Source of the DNA: Clostridia bacterium
GTDB taxonomy: Bacteria > Bacillota_A > Clostridia > Oscillospirales > CAG-272
Reading direction: 5' to 3'
NCBI GenBank assembly: GCA_017626655.1
Contig: JAGAIH010000025.1
Coordinates: 1 to 8,203 of the forward strand
DNA length: 8,203 nucleotides
The notes below the pieces were generated by a model, which worked only from the letters and a program-made list of their open reading frames with translations, searched no databases and had not been told where the DNA came from. The position numbers and the translations under genes are program-made. This document shows, one piece after another, positions 1-5,677 of the stretch (positions are counted from its first letter, which is position 1; every line of letters begins with the position of its first letter).

Positions 1-1653
1 CACTACCCCTTCCCCTACAACGGCGGCGATCCCGATATGTTCTACAACCTCGATCTGTTCCGCGAGATCGGCCTGAAGTACGATGTGGATACCGCCTTCT
101 ACGTCCAGTCCATCGGCGAGGGCGGCAACTTCCGCCGTACCAACGGCGGCGAGATCCGCTACCACACCTCGGCGGGCCTGGCCTACGGTCTGAAGTCCAT
201 GACCTACTTCACCTGGTGGACCACGGGCTTCTGCGATCCCAAGGACTACGCCATCATCTCCCCCTACGGCGAGAAGACCGACATCTACGATGACGTCGCC
301 TCCATCAACGGCCAGATCCTCAAGGTGGGCCCCGTCCTGGCCCGCCTGGACGCCCTGGAGATTCACCACACGGGTGGCACCGAGACGGGCATCACCCGTT
401 GCGCCCCCGAGGACGTGCCGCTCTACGCCAAGCCCAAGTCCCGCTACGGCGTCATCATCTCCCTCATGGAGGATAGAGAGACGGGCCGCGACTACATCAT
501 GTTGGTCAACAAGAACTATAAGAAGGAAGTAACCTATGAGTTCGACCTGACCGACGTCATCACCCACCTCTACAACCTCAACGGCGGAACCTATGAGGAG
601 ATCGACATCTCCTCCCGCAAGCTCACCCTCACCTTTGAGCCCGGCGGCTTCTACCTCCTGGCCGTGGGACAGAACGATAACATCGTGGATAAGGTCTGGG
701 ACAAGTCCGCCAATCTTGCCGAGGGCAAGGCTCCCGCAGTAGAGTCCTCTGTCCACGGCGGCGGCTACTACGCCTACACCCTCACCGACGGAATCCGCGA
801 TAACAGCGTTTCCACCGCCCTCGGCTACCGCTCCAACAAGGATACGGGCTTCGCGGAGGTGGATCTGGGCCGTCCCGTTACCATCAACCGCGTGGACTTC
901 TACCCCACGGGAACCAAGTTCACCCGCGGCCAGACCTTCCCCACGGAGTTCACCGTGGAGGTATCGGCCGACGGCGAGACCTGGGTCAAGGTGGCGGAGA
1001 AGAAGGACTACACCGACTGCCTCACCGCCATCCCCAGCTTCACCTTTGAGGCCGTAGAGGCCCGCTACGTCCGCATGAACGTCACCAAGGGCTGTGCCGC
1101 GGGCGGCTTTGAGATCGCCGAGGTCGAGGTCTACAACGACGACGGCACCATCCCCGCCCCCGATAACGAGAGCCTGTATCTCATCCCCGGTAGCGAGCCT
1201 GCGGGCACCAATATTGCCCTTGATCGGGGCGTCACCGCCTCCAGCCACGTCACGGGCTGGGAGCCCTCGGGCCTGACCAATGGCAGTAAGGAGAGCGGCT
1301 TCTGGACCTCGGCCGTAGGCCGCCATCCCACCGCCGACCACGGCGAGGAGTGGGTGCTGATCGACCTGGCCTACGCCTACGATATCGATAAGGTGGTCCT
1401 CTTTGGCCGCTCGGGGGACGATTATTTCCCCTATAAGTTCCGTATCGAGGTCTCCGAGGACGGCAAGACCTACCAAAACGTCTATGAGGGCGAGTGCCCC
1501 GAGAAGCGCCAGGGTCAGCAGCCCTTCGAGTGCAAGCTGGAGAACGTCAAGGCCCGCTACGTCCGCATCGTGGGCTACTCCCTAAGAGATCAGGCAGGCT
1601 TCAACGACGGCCATCTGTTCTCCCTGTGCGAGGTGGAGGTCTACAACAAGTAA
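1..1653 (+). CDS. Glycoside-hydrolase-like protein, C-terminal part, with two F5/8 type C (discoidin) domains
   Basis: The reading frame is open from base 1, so the 5' end lies outside the window; the ATG at 37 is internal. Of 550 visible residues, about 1-122 look like the end of a TIM-barrel glycosidase domain. Its features are FYVQSIGEGGNFR, the aromatic stretch MTYFTWWTTGF and a GQILKVGPVL helix, as in uncharacterised beta-galactosidase-like hydrolases. Residues about 130-222 form a beta-sandwich (MLVNKN near 167-172, GGFYLLAVG near 215-223). Two F5/8 type C carbohydrate-binding modules follow at about 238-379 and 403-549. Each has the usual VDLG or IDLA strand, a VSxDGxTW/Y turn, an ARYVR strand and a closing EVEVYN. 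The likely role is breakdown of host or plant glycans at the cell surface; the substrate is unknown. The export signal would be in the missing N-terminus. The next gene starts 45 bp after the stop. The final 66 bp recur at 2493-2558. The domain calls are firm, the enzyme family is not. Confidence 0.85.
   Translation, partial: HYPFPYNGGDPDMFYNLDLFREIGLKYDVDTAFYVQSIGEGGNFRRTNGGEIRYHTSAGLAYGLKSMTYFTWWTTGFCDPKDYAIISPYGEKTDIYDDVASINGQILKVGPVLARLDALEIHHTGGTETGITRCAPEDVPLYAKPKSRYGVIISLMEDRETGRDYIMLVNKNYKKEVTYEFDLTDVITHLYNLNGGTYEEIDISSRKLTLTFEPGGFYLLAVGQNDNIVDKVWDKSANLAEGKAPAVESSVHGGGYYAYTLTDGIRDNSVSTALGYRSNKDTGFAEVDLGRPVTINRVDFYPTGTKFTRGQTFPTEFTVEVSADGETWVKVAEKKDYTDCLTAIPSFTFEAVEARYVRMNVTKGCAAGGFEIAEVEVYNDDGTIPAPDNESLYLIPGSEPAGTNIALDRGVTASSHVTGWEPSGLTNGSKESGFWTSAVGRHPTADHGEEWVLIDLAYAYDIDKVVLFGRSGDDYFPYKFRIEVSEDGKTYQNVYEGECPEKRQGQQPFECKLENVKARYVRIVGYSLRDQAGFNDGHLFSLCEVEVYNK
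1588..1653 (+). repeat. 66-bp direct repeat, copy 1 (3' end of the glycosidase gene)
   Basis: This is the last 22 codons including the stop of the glycosidase gene. It matches 2493-2558 at 64 of 66 positions, the first 51 bases without a mismatch. The two differences give Val to Ile and a silent Lys change. Similarity stops at the stop codon on the right and at the GAT codon on the left. Confidence 0.95.
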
Positions 1654-1698
1654 GCCCTGTAACGCTACTGAAAAGGCCCATTGGCAGAGAGGAACGTT

Positions 1699-2079
1699 AT
1701 GAAAAAGAAAATATGGTTCTGGCTTTGCATGATCGAAGCCGTGATCATTCTGGTCGGCGGTTGTGCCCTTCTGTTCACCACCCCCTCGGTCACTTATGAG
1801 GGGGAGATGGACATCCGAGCATATCTGGATGATTTTTCCGAGGATAACAACGACTACCCCGAACTCGGGTATATCCCCGACGCGAAGACTGCCGCAACCG
1901 TTGGCGGAGATGTCATAGACCAACTGACAGGTCAACATCTGTTCGGCGCAGTTACGGTCTCCTACGATCCCGAAGCCCGTCTGTGGCTGGTGCACAAAGG
2001 CTATTTTCCCCATGCGGGAGGCTACGTGGTCATCGAGCAGGACAGCGGCAGGATCATCAAGGCGCTCTTGTGCAAGTAA
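1699..2079 (+). CDS. Small membrane-anchored or lipoprotein-like protein with NTF2-fold immunity (YbbC/YhhH-like) domain
   Basis: The product is 126 residues. I chose the ATG at 1699 over the in-frame TTG at 1681 because GAGAGGAA (1686-1693) sits just upstream as a ribosome site and the protein then begins with a normal export signal, MKKKIWFW. Residues about 5-27 are hydrophobic. LVGGC (Cys22) could be a lipobox; otherwise this is a single N-terminal membrane helix. The C-terminal half has GYIPDAKTAA near 55-64, an aromatic WLVHKGYF segment, GGYVVIEQDSGRII and a final K. This order (GxIPDxxTA, W-[IL]-V, GG-x3-I-x-x-DG-x-I-[IL]) is the pattern I know from NTF2-fold immunity proteins, which neutralise toxins of polymorphic toxin systems. 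No cognate toxin is visible, so it may be an orphan or serve another purpose. It lies between the two copies of a 66-bp direct repeat and looks somewhat less GC-rich than its neighbours, suggesting acquisition. Family assignment is from motif pattern only. Confidence 0.7.
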   Translation: MKKKIWFWLCMIEAVIILVGGCALLFTTPSVTYEGEMDIRAYLDDFSEDNNDYPELGYIPDAKTAATVGGDVIDQLTGQHLFGAVTVSYDPEARLWLVHKGYFPHAGGYVVIEQDSGRIIKALLCK

Positions 2080-2085
2080 AACAGA

Positions 2086-2114
2086 GATCCCCGTCTCATA
2101 CCGAGGCGGGGATC
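2086..2114. terminator. Bidirectional hairpin terminator between convergent genes
   Basis: GATCCCCGTCTC (2086-2097) pairs with GAGGCGGGGATC (2103-2114) over 12 bp with one G-U type mismatch and a 5-nt loop. Outer AACAGA/TCTGTT bases extend the stem. On the minus strand it is followed by TCTGTTTT, the better U run; on the plus strand the tail is weaker. It lies 6 bp after the immunity-like gene and 6 bp after the hydrolase remnant's stop. Confidence 0.75.
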
Positions 2115-2120
2115 ATTCTG

Positions 2121-2492
2121 TTATGGTACATCGTGATAGGACGAGATGACCGCGTTATGGAACAGACGGCGCACGCGGAAGAATTCGGTCTTCTCCCGCC
2201 CGAAATGCACCGCGTTGGTCAGAAGCACCGCCCAGATGCCCGTCTCGGCATCCACGTAGAGGGAAGTACCCGTAAAGCCCGTGTGGCCAAAGGAACTGTA
2301 GGCGAAGAGATCACCCGCCGCCGACAGGGCGGGCAGGGGAGGACAGAGCTGGAAGCCCAGCCCGCGGGACTCGTTCTTTCCCTTGGTGTAGTCGGTGACC
2401 GCCAAATCGAAAGTGCGGCGGGAGAGGAAACGCTTTCCCGTATCATCGGGATACTCGCCTCGCAGAGAGAGCATTTGAGCGAAGCGCACCGC
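2121..2492 (-). pseudogene. Truncated serine hydrolase (class C beta-lactamase family), C-terminal remnant
   Basis: About 123 residues on the minus strand resemble the C-terminal part of beta-lactamase-related serine hydrolases. It starts with AVRFAQMLSLRGE, like the family's DLARFAQMLLNGG helix. It continues through a GLGFQL strand to GHTGFTGTSLYVD, which holds the HTG form of the third active-site motif, then IWAVLLTNAVHF and a terminal RRLFHNAV helix. The N-terminal two thirds with the catalytic SxxK and YxN motifs are missing. The frame stays open upstream to about 2678, but that translation reads the reverse complement of the glycosidase repeat and is not family-like. Homology ends at 2492, one base before the repeat copy. 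There is no start codon with a ribosome site at the break. It is therefore a broken gene, probably not functional. Its stop at 2121-2123 is followed by the shared terminator. Confidence 0.8.
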
Positions 2493-2558
2493 GATCAGGC
2501 AGGCTTCAACGACGGCCATCTGTTCTCCCTGTGCGAGGTGGAGATCTACAACAAATAA
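2493..2558 (+). repeat. 66-bp direct repeat, copy 2 (displaced tail of an F5/8-domain gene)
   Basis: It matches the end of the glycosidase gene (1588-1653) at 64 of 66 bases and keeps the stop codon (TAA, 2556-2558). It encodes DQAGFNDGHLFSLCEVEIYNK but has no gene body in front of it; upstream DNA is the reversed hydrolase remnant. It could be one flank of an insertion duplication or the leftover 3' end of a paralogous gene. Sequence after the stop does not match that after copy 1. Confidence 0.95.
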
Positions 2559-2601
2559 CGAATGGCAACAAAGTCCACTCTCAAATTGCGAAAAATCCTG
2601 A

Positions 2602-2671
2602 AAAACAGACAATAGAAAAGCCCCCTTGATTTGGTAGAATGAACGTACCGGATCAAGGGGGAAACTGTTTT
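2602..2671 (-). terminator. Nested hairpin with U-rich tail, possible terminator or insertion-sequence remnant
   Basis: CCCCCTTGAT (2621-2630) pairs perfectly with ATCAAGGGGG (2652-2661). An inner GGTA/TACC pair and an outer AAAACAG (2602-2608) / CTGTTTT (2665-2671) pair extend the symmetry. Read on the minus strand, the stem is followed by CTTTTCTATTGTCTG and then TTTTT, so it can terminate minus-strand transcription from the amidase side. The nested symmetry could also be the end of a decayed mobile element. I cannot name one. Confidence 0.5.
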
Positions 2672-2708
2672 GCCGCATGACACTTGAATGAATGTAAAAA
2701 ATCTCAAG

Positions 2709-2741
2709 GAGCTGACATCACGTAGGAAGCAATGTCAGCTC
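2709..2741 (-). terminator. Hairpin, probable terminator of the amidase gene
   Basis: GAGCTGACAT (2709-2718) pairs perfectly with ATGTCAGCTC (2732-2741) with a 13-nt loop. On the minus strand it is followed by CTTGAGATTTTTT, and it is the first strong stem after the amidase stop, 86 bp away. The plus-strand side also has a T-rich tail (TTTCTTAGTTGCTTTT), so it may work in both directions. Outside this stem, the nested hairpin and the repeat copy, the region 2559-2827 shows no gene. Confidence 0.6.
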
Positions 2742-2827
2742 TTTCTTAGTTGCTTTTACAGCTGCCACGGGGATAATTGTACAGGACGAACAGTATTGGG
2801 ACAGTTTGTTGAGGTCTTGGAAATCCG

Positions 2828-4186
2828 TCAGTCTTTCTTGCGGATGACAACAGCCATACCGCAAAGAGCCATCAGACCCAGCGCGGAGATCCCCAGCGCG
2901 GAGTCGCAGCCCGCGGCGGGTGCCTCGGTGGCCTCCTCGGTAGGAGTCTCGGTGGGGGCCTCGGTGGGAGCCTCGGTAGGCTCCTCCGTGGGAGGCTCGG
3001 TGGGGGCCTCGGTGACCTTCTCGGTGACCACGACCTTGTACTCGCGCAGGACCTCGGTAATGCCCTCGTCCAGCTTGACGATGAACTGCACGGTGTTCTC
3101 GCCAACCACCAGCTTCTCGGTGGGCAGAACACCCATGAAGCGGGAGCCGTTGTTGGCCTTCAGCTCTGCGAAGGCATCCAAAACAGCCTGCTCGGCCTCC
3201 ACCGTAAAGCCCTCGGCGGTGTACTCCTCGCCGTTGACCATATAGGCGTACTCAAAATTCTCGGACTTGAAGGCCGCCCAGCCCCAGTCCACCAGAGAAT
3301 GGACAGAGCCTTCCTCAAACTCGATGACCTTGTCGGTCCACTGATTGAACTGACCGGGGGCGAAGGCCTGGCCGATCTGGTTGCCGCCTTCGTCCATAAA
3401 GCGCAGCTCGTCGTTGGAGGCGTGGATGAACTCGGTCTTGGGGGCCTCCTTCAGACCGTAGTACTGAGCCAGACCCTCGGCGATGCAGTAGCCCGCGGTC
3501 TTCAGGCCCTCCTCGGTGGCGAAGACCTTCTCGTAATCCGACTTATTGTCGGCGAAGGCCACCTCAATGAGCATGACCACGGGGATGTTCAGCTCCTTAC
3601 CGCCCTTGATGACGGTGAGCTTGTCGGCGGGGGAACCGTCGGGATAGGTGGCACCCGTACCGCTGTTGGAGGTCTTGAAGCCGCGGTTATTGAGCTCGAA
3701 GGTGCTGACCAGGCGGTCCAGGATCGGCTGTCCTGCGGCGCGGGAGGCCGCGGCGATCTCGGGGCGCCAGTTGTCGTTGGGGACCCAGATCTCGGTACCG
3801 CCCGCCTTCTTGTTGGCGGCGTTGATGTGGATGCTGACGAAGGCGTCCGCTTTCAGGTTTGCGGCGGTCTGGGGGCGCTCCATCAGCTCGGGGGTGTTGT
3901 CGGCGGTACGGGTCAGATGGACCTCCACACCCTTGAACTGCTCCAGACGCTCCTTGGCGTAGGAGGCCATGGAGTAGGTATAGATATGTTCGTTGACGCC
4001 GCCGTACTCCAAGGCGCCGTTGGTGCCCGTCTTCTGGGGACCGTGACCGGGGTCAAGAGCGATGACGATGGTGGGATCCTCCTCCTCGGCGGCGGCCGTG
4101 ACCGCGAAGAGCAGGGAGAAGCAGGACAGAGCCATCAGGAGAGCCATCGCAAGGGAAAGAGACTTGGAAAGGTTGGTTTTTCTCAT
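2828..4186 (-). CDS. Exported N-acetylmuramoyl-L-alanine amidase (Amidase_3) with PTE-rich stalk and C-terminal membrane anchor
   Basis: The 452-residue product should cleave the amide bond between N-acetylmuramic acid and the peptide stem, acting outside the membrane in wall remodelling. Residues 1-33 are a signal peptide (MRKTNLSK, hydrophobic core, TAAA cleavage region). Residues about 39-246 are the zinc amidase domain. The zinc ligands appear as His48 in DPGHG, Glu66 in NEHI and His120 in SIHINA, with catalytic Glu208 in LIEVAF. Residues about 250-390 have no family I can name; beta-strands ending SRF..LPTEKLVVGENTVQFIV suggest a beta-sandwich wall- or sugar-binding module. Residues 392-423 are PTE/PTEAPTE repeats, a wall-spanning stalk. 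Residues 427-452 (GCDSA, hydrophobic helix, RKKD) form an anchor. I chose the start at 4186 because GAGG lies 10 nt upstream and the promoter at 4218-4246 would fall inside any longer reading frame. It is monocistronic and divergent from the DegV gene. Confidence 0.93.
   Translation of the reverse strand: MRKTNLSKSLSLAMALLMALSCFSLLFAVTAAAEEEDPTIVIALDPGHGPQKTGTNGALEYGGVNEHIYTYSMASYAKERLEQFKGVEVHLTRTADNTPELMERPQTAANLKADAFVSIHINAANKKAGGTEIWVPNDNWRPEIAAASRAAGQPILDRLVSTFELNNRGFKTSNSGTGATYPDGSPADKLTVIKGGKELNIPVVMLIEVAFADNKSDYEKVFATEEGLKTAGYCIAEGLAQYYGLKEAPKTEFIHASNDELRFMDEGGNQIGQAFAPGQFNQWTDKVIEFEEGSVHSLVDWGWAAFKSENFEYAYMVNGEEYTAEGFTVEAEQAVLDAFAELKANNGSRFMGVLPTEKLVVGENTVQFIVKLDEGITEVLREYKVVVTEKVTEAPTEPPTEEPTEAPTEAPTETPTEEATEAPAAGCDSALGISALGLMALCGMAVVIRKKD
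2918..3013 (-). repeat. PTE-coding low-complexity repeat in the amidase gene
   Basis: Short imperfect tandem units based on the plus-strand text GGCCTCGGTGGGA encode PTEAPTE/PTEEPTE in the minus-strand gene. Such Pro-Thr-Glu stalks usually lift a surface enzyme through the cell wall. Slippage between units could vary stalk length between strains. Confidence 0.85.
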
Positions 4187-4217
4187 GGTGAATACCTCGC
4201 ATAGTGTGATTAGATAC

Positions 4218-4246
4218 ATATTACCACAAAAGGCGGAAATTGTCAA
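4218..4246 (-). promoter_or_regulatory. Sigma-A promoter of the amidase gene
   Basis: On the minus strand, TTGACA (plus-strand 4241-4246) and TAATAT (4218-4223) are separated by exactly 17 nt. Transcription would start near 4211, leaving a leader of about 25 nt with GAGG before the ATG at 4186. Confidence 0.88.
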
Positions 4247-4277
4247 GTCACCGCCAAGCAAATGGATGGGTTTGCGC

Positions 4278-4296
4278 TAATATTTGTTAAATATTA
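4278..4296. promoter_or_regulatory. Perfect palindrome, candidate operator
   Basis: TAATATTT (4278-4285), a 3-nt spacer and AAATATTA (4289-4296) form a perfect 8-bp dyad. It lies about 31 bp upstream of the amidase -35 box, where an activator or a looping repressor could bind. AT-rich palindromes also arise by chance, and the regulator is unknown. A smaller hairpin, GCGGT/ACCGC, lies at 4329-4342. The rest of 4297-4436 shows nothing recognisable. Confidence 0.4.
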
Positions 4297-4436
4297 TTTG
4301 CAATTTGGTTGAAAAGACCGATAAGGGCGCGGTATTGACCGCATTACTTGTCAAAAATCCATGGAGGATGCGCTGAGGCGGACGGAAATGACGGCCCGAA
4401 TTTGCTTTTGCACCTTTCAGAGGGCTTCCGCTACGG

Positions 4437-4465
4437 TTGACAAATCAACAAATTCGGTGTATAAT
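4437..4465 (+). promoter_or_regulatory. Sigma-A promoter of the degV-family gene
   Basis: TTGACA (4437-4442) and TATAAT (4460-4465), both consensus, are separated by 17 nt. Transcription should begin near 4472, giving a leader of about 53 nt that contains the 19-nt motif at 4479-4497. Confidence 0.92.
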
Positions 4466-4478
4466 GGAAAGGATTTCT

Positions 4479-4497
4479 AAACTGAAACGAAACTTTT
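4479..4497 (+). promoter_or_regulatory. Shared 19-nt motif, copy 1
   Basis: AAACTGAAACGAAACTTTT occurs identically at 6613-6631. Here it lies roughly 7-25 nt after the predicted transcription start of the degV-family gene, a position suited to a repressor roadblock or an RNA leader element. It contains the tandem half-site GAAACnGAAAC-like pattern CTGAAAC-GAAAC. The binding factor is unknown. Confidence 0.5.
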
Positions 4498-4524
4498 TCC
4501 CAAAATAGAGCAAAGAGGTGACCT

Positions 4525-5352
4525 ATGTCCATCAAGATCATAACCGATTCCGCGTCCGACCTGACCGCCATGGAAGGCATTGACATGACCTACGCCCCCA
4601 TGAAGGTCTGCACCGCCCAGCGGGAATTCACCGATAACGACGATATCAACGTCCGGGAAATGGTGGATTTCCTCTACTCCTACAAGGGCCGCTCCTCCTC
4701 CTCCTGCCCCAACGCCGAGGACTGGCTCACTGCCTTCGGGGACGCCGAAGCAATCGTCTGCATCACCATTACGGGAGGACTCTCCGGGAGCTACAACTCC
4801 GCCGTGTCCGCCAAGACTATCTACGAGAGCGAACACCCCGGCCGCCGCGTCCTGGTGGTGGACTCCCTTACCGCAGGTCCCGAGATGGCCCTCATGGCCG
4901 AGCGGGTCCGCCAGCAGGCCCTGGCAGGGAAGGACCTGGAGGAGATCGAGGCTGACCTCAAGGGCTACAAAACCGAGCTGCTCTTCGCCCTGGAGTCCCT
5001 CCGCAACTTCGCCAACAACGGCCGCGTCAGTAAAGCCGCCGCCGCCGCGGCAGGCCTGCTGGGCATCCGCGCCATCGGCCGCGCCTCGGATGTAGGCACC
5101 CTGGAGGTGCTTTCCAAGACCCGAGGCGAGACCAAGACCCTGGACGGCGTCATGAGCTACCTGAAGGAGCTGGGCTGTAAGGGTGGCAAGATCTACATCG
5201 ACCACTGCTTCGCCGAGGAGACCGTCAACAAGCTGGCCTTCCGCATCAAAGCCGAGTACCCCCACGCCGAGATCGTCATCCGTCCGACCCGAGGACTGTG
5301 CAGCTTCTACGCCGAGCCCGGCGGGTTCCTCGTGGGATTTGAGGCTGAGTAA
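4525..5352 (+). CDS. DegV family protein (fatty-acid-binding)
   Basis: The 275-residue product has normal family length. DegV/FakB proteins bind a single fatty acid and, with a FakA-type kinase, feed exogenous or recycled fatty acids into phospholipid synthesis; other members are uncharacterised. Visible landmarks are an N-terminal KIITDSASDL, SSSSCPNAEDW (57-67) in place of the usual TSQPS loop, TITGGLSGSYNSA (81-93) for the ligand-head loop, GRVSKAAA (166-173) and a two-lobed layout. The C-terminal family motif, usually THxGPG, is here SFYAEPGG (260-267), so the usual His is replaced. This marks a diverged subgroup and may alter ligand binding. The start has AGAGGTG (4514-4520) just upstream and its own consensus promoter. 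No FakA (Dak-domain) gene is in the window. The convergent neighbour is a lipid kinase, which fits a lipid theme but proves no partnership. Confidence 0.92.
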   Translation: MSIKIITDSASDLTAMEGIDMTYAPMKVCTAQREFTDNDDINVREMVDFLYSYKGRSSSSCPNAEDWLTAFGDAEAIVCITITGGLSGSYNSAVSAKTIYESEHPGRRVLVVDSLTAGPEMALMAERVRQQALAGKDLEEIEADLKGYKTELLFALESLRNFANNGRVSKAAAAAAGLLGIRAIGRASDVGTLEVLSKTRGETKTLDGVMSYLKELGCKGGKIYIDHCFAEETVNKLAFRIKAEYPHAEIVIRPTRGLCSFYAEPGGFLVGFEAE

Positions 5353-5354
5353 GC

Positions 5355-5613
5355 AAATTGGGGTTTATAAGGGAGCGGCCTCCGGCGGCTTAGAACCTTT
5401 TTTGAAAAAAAGGTTCTAAGAACTCCAAAAAACTTTCTGGAAAAATCATAGACTAAGTTTAAGTTGCTGATGCCCAAATGCATTGATGCAACTCAATAGT
5501 TTGAGCCACACAAACCGAGACCCGAAACCATCTTAGACCCCCCCGCGGGGACCCCTCACCCCACTCTGATATTTGGGGAACGGGTGAACGAACACACCAA
5601 TAAACCCAAATTT
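5355..5613. repeat. Non-coding repeat-like element with inverted ends
   Basis: The segment opens with AAATTGGGGTTTAT (5355-5368) and closes with AATAAACCCAAATTT (5599-5613), which is its reverse complement apart from one mismatch. Inside are a small GC stem (5374-5390), the long palindrome at 5390-5419, a stem AGTTGC/GCAACT (5462-5467, 5488-5493) with inner ATGC/GCAT, and CCCCGCGGGG (5541-5550). There is no plausible gene. This could be a MITE-like or intergenic repeat unit. No target duplication is obvious. Confidence 0.45.
5374..5419 (+). terminator. Double stem-loop after degV, possible terminator or repeat
   Basis: A short stem (AGC-GCC / GGC-GCT, 5374-5390, one mismatch) is followed directly by TTAGAACCTTTTTT (5390-5403), one G, and AAAAAAAGGTTCTAA (5405-5419), a 14-bp perfect palindrome. 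It lies 21 bp after the degV-family stop and could stop its transcript, although no U run follows the second stem. I associate this AGAACC/GGTTCT palindrome with dispersed repeats in related genomes. Confidence 0.5.
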
Positions 5614-5633
5614 GAAAATCGATCAAAACAGAA

Positions 5634-5667
5634 AATACCCTCCCGAACCAAACCGCGGGAGGGTATT
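5634..5667 (-). terminator. Intrinsic terminator of the lipid kinase gene
   Basis: AATACCCTCCCG (5634-5645) pairs perfectly over 12 bp with CGGGAGGGTATT (5656-5667), with a 10-nt loop. On the minus strand it lies 10 bp beyond the lipid kinase stop and is followed by TTCTGTTTTGA. It is a clear Rho-independent terminator. Confidence 0.88.
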
Positions 5668-5677
5668 CTCGTATTCA

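Noticed and set aside
1983..2558. A plus-strand open frame of 191 codons ending in the glycosidase tail repeat
   Set aside because: It reads out of frame through the immunity-like gene and antisense through the hydrolase remnant. Only the final 22 codons resemble anything, and those come from the repeat.
2493..2678. N-terminal continuation of the hydrolase frame on the minus strand
   Set aside because: It translates the reverse complement of the 66-bp repeat and intergenic DNA, with no resemblance to serine hydrolase N-termini.
2918..3013. A CRISPR-like or tandem-repeat array
   Set aside because: The periodic units are in frame with the amidase gene and encode a PTE stalk, with no unique spacers.
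3299..4204. A 301-codon plus-strand open frame opposite the amidase gene
   Set aside because: It has Gly/Val/Leu-rich shadow composition, and the amidase motifs are unambiguous on the other strand.
4187..4261. A 25-residue N-terminal extension of the amidase, starting at 4261
   Set aside because: The amidase promoter (4218-4246) lies inside it, and the start at 4186 has a ribosome site and gives a normal signal peptide.
4477..5265. A minus-strand open frame opposite the degV-family gene
   Set aside because: It is a shadow of the DegV reading frame with no motif and no ribosome site.
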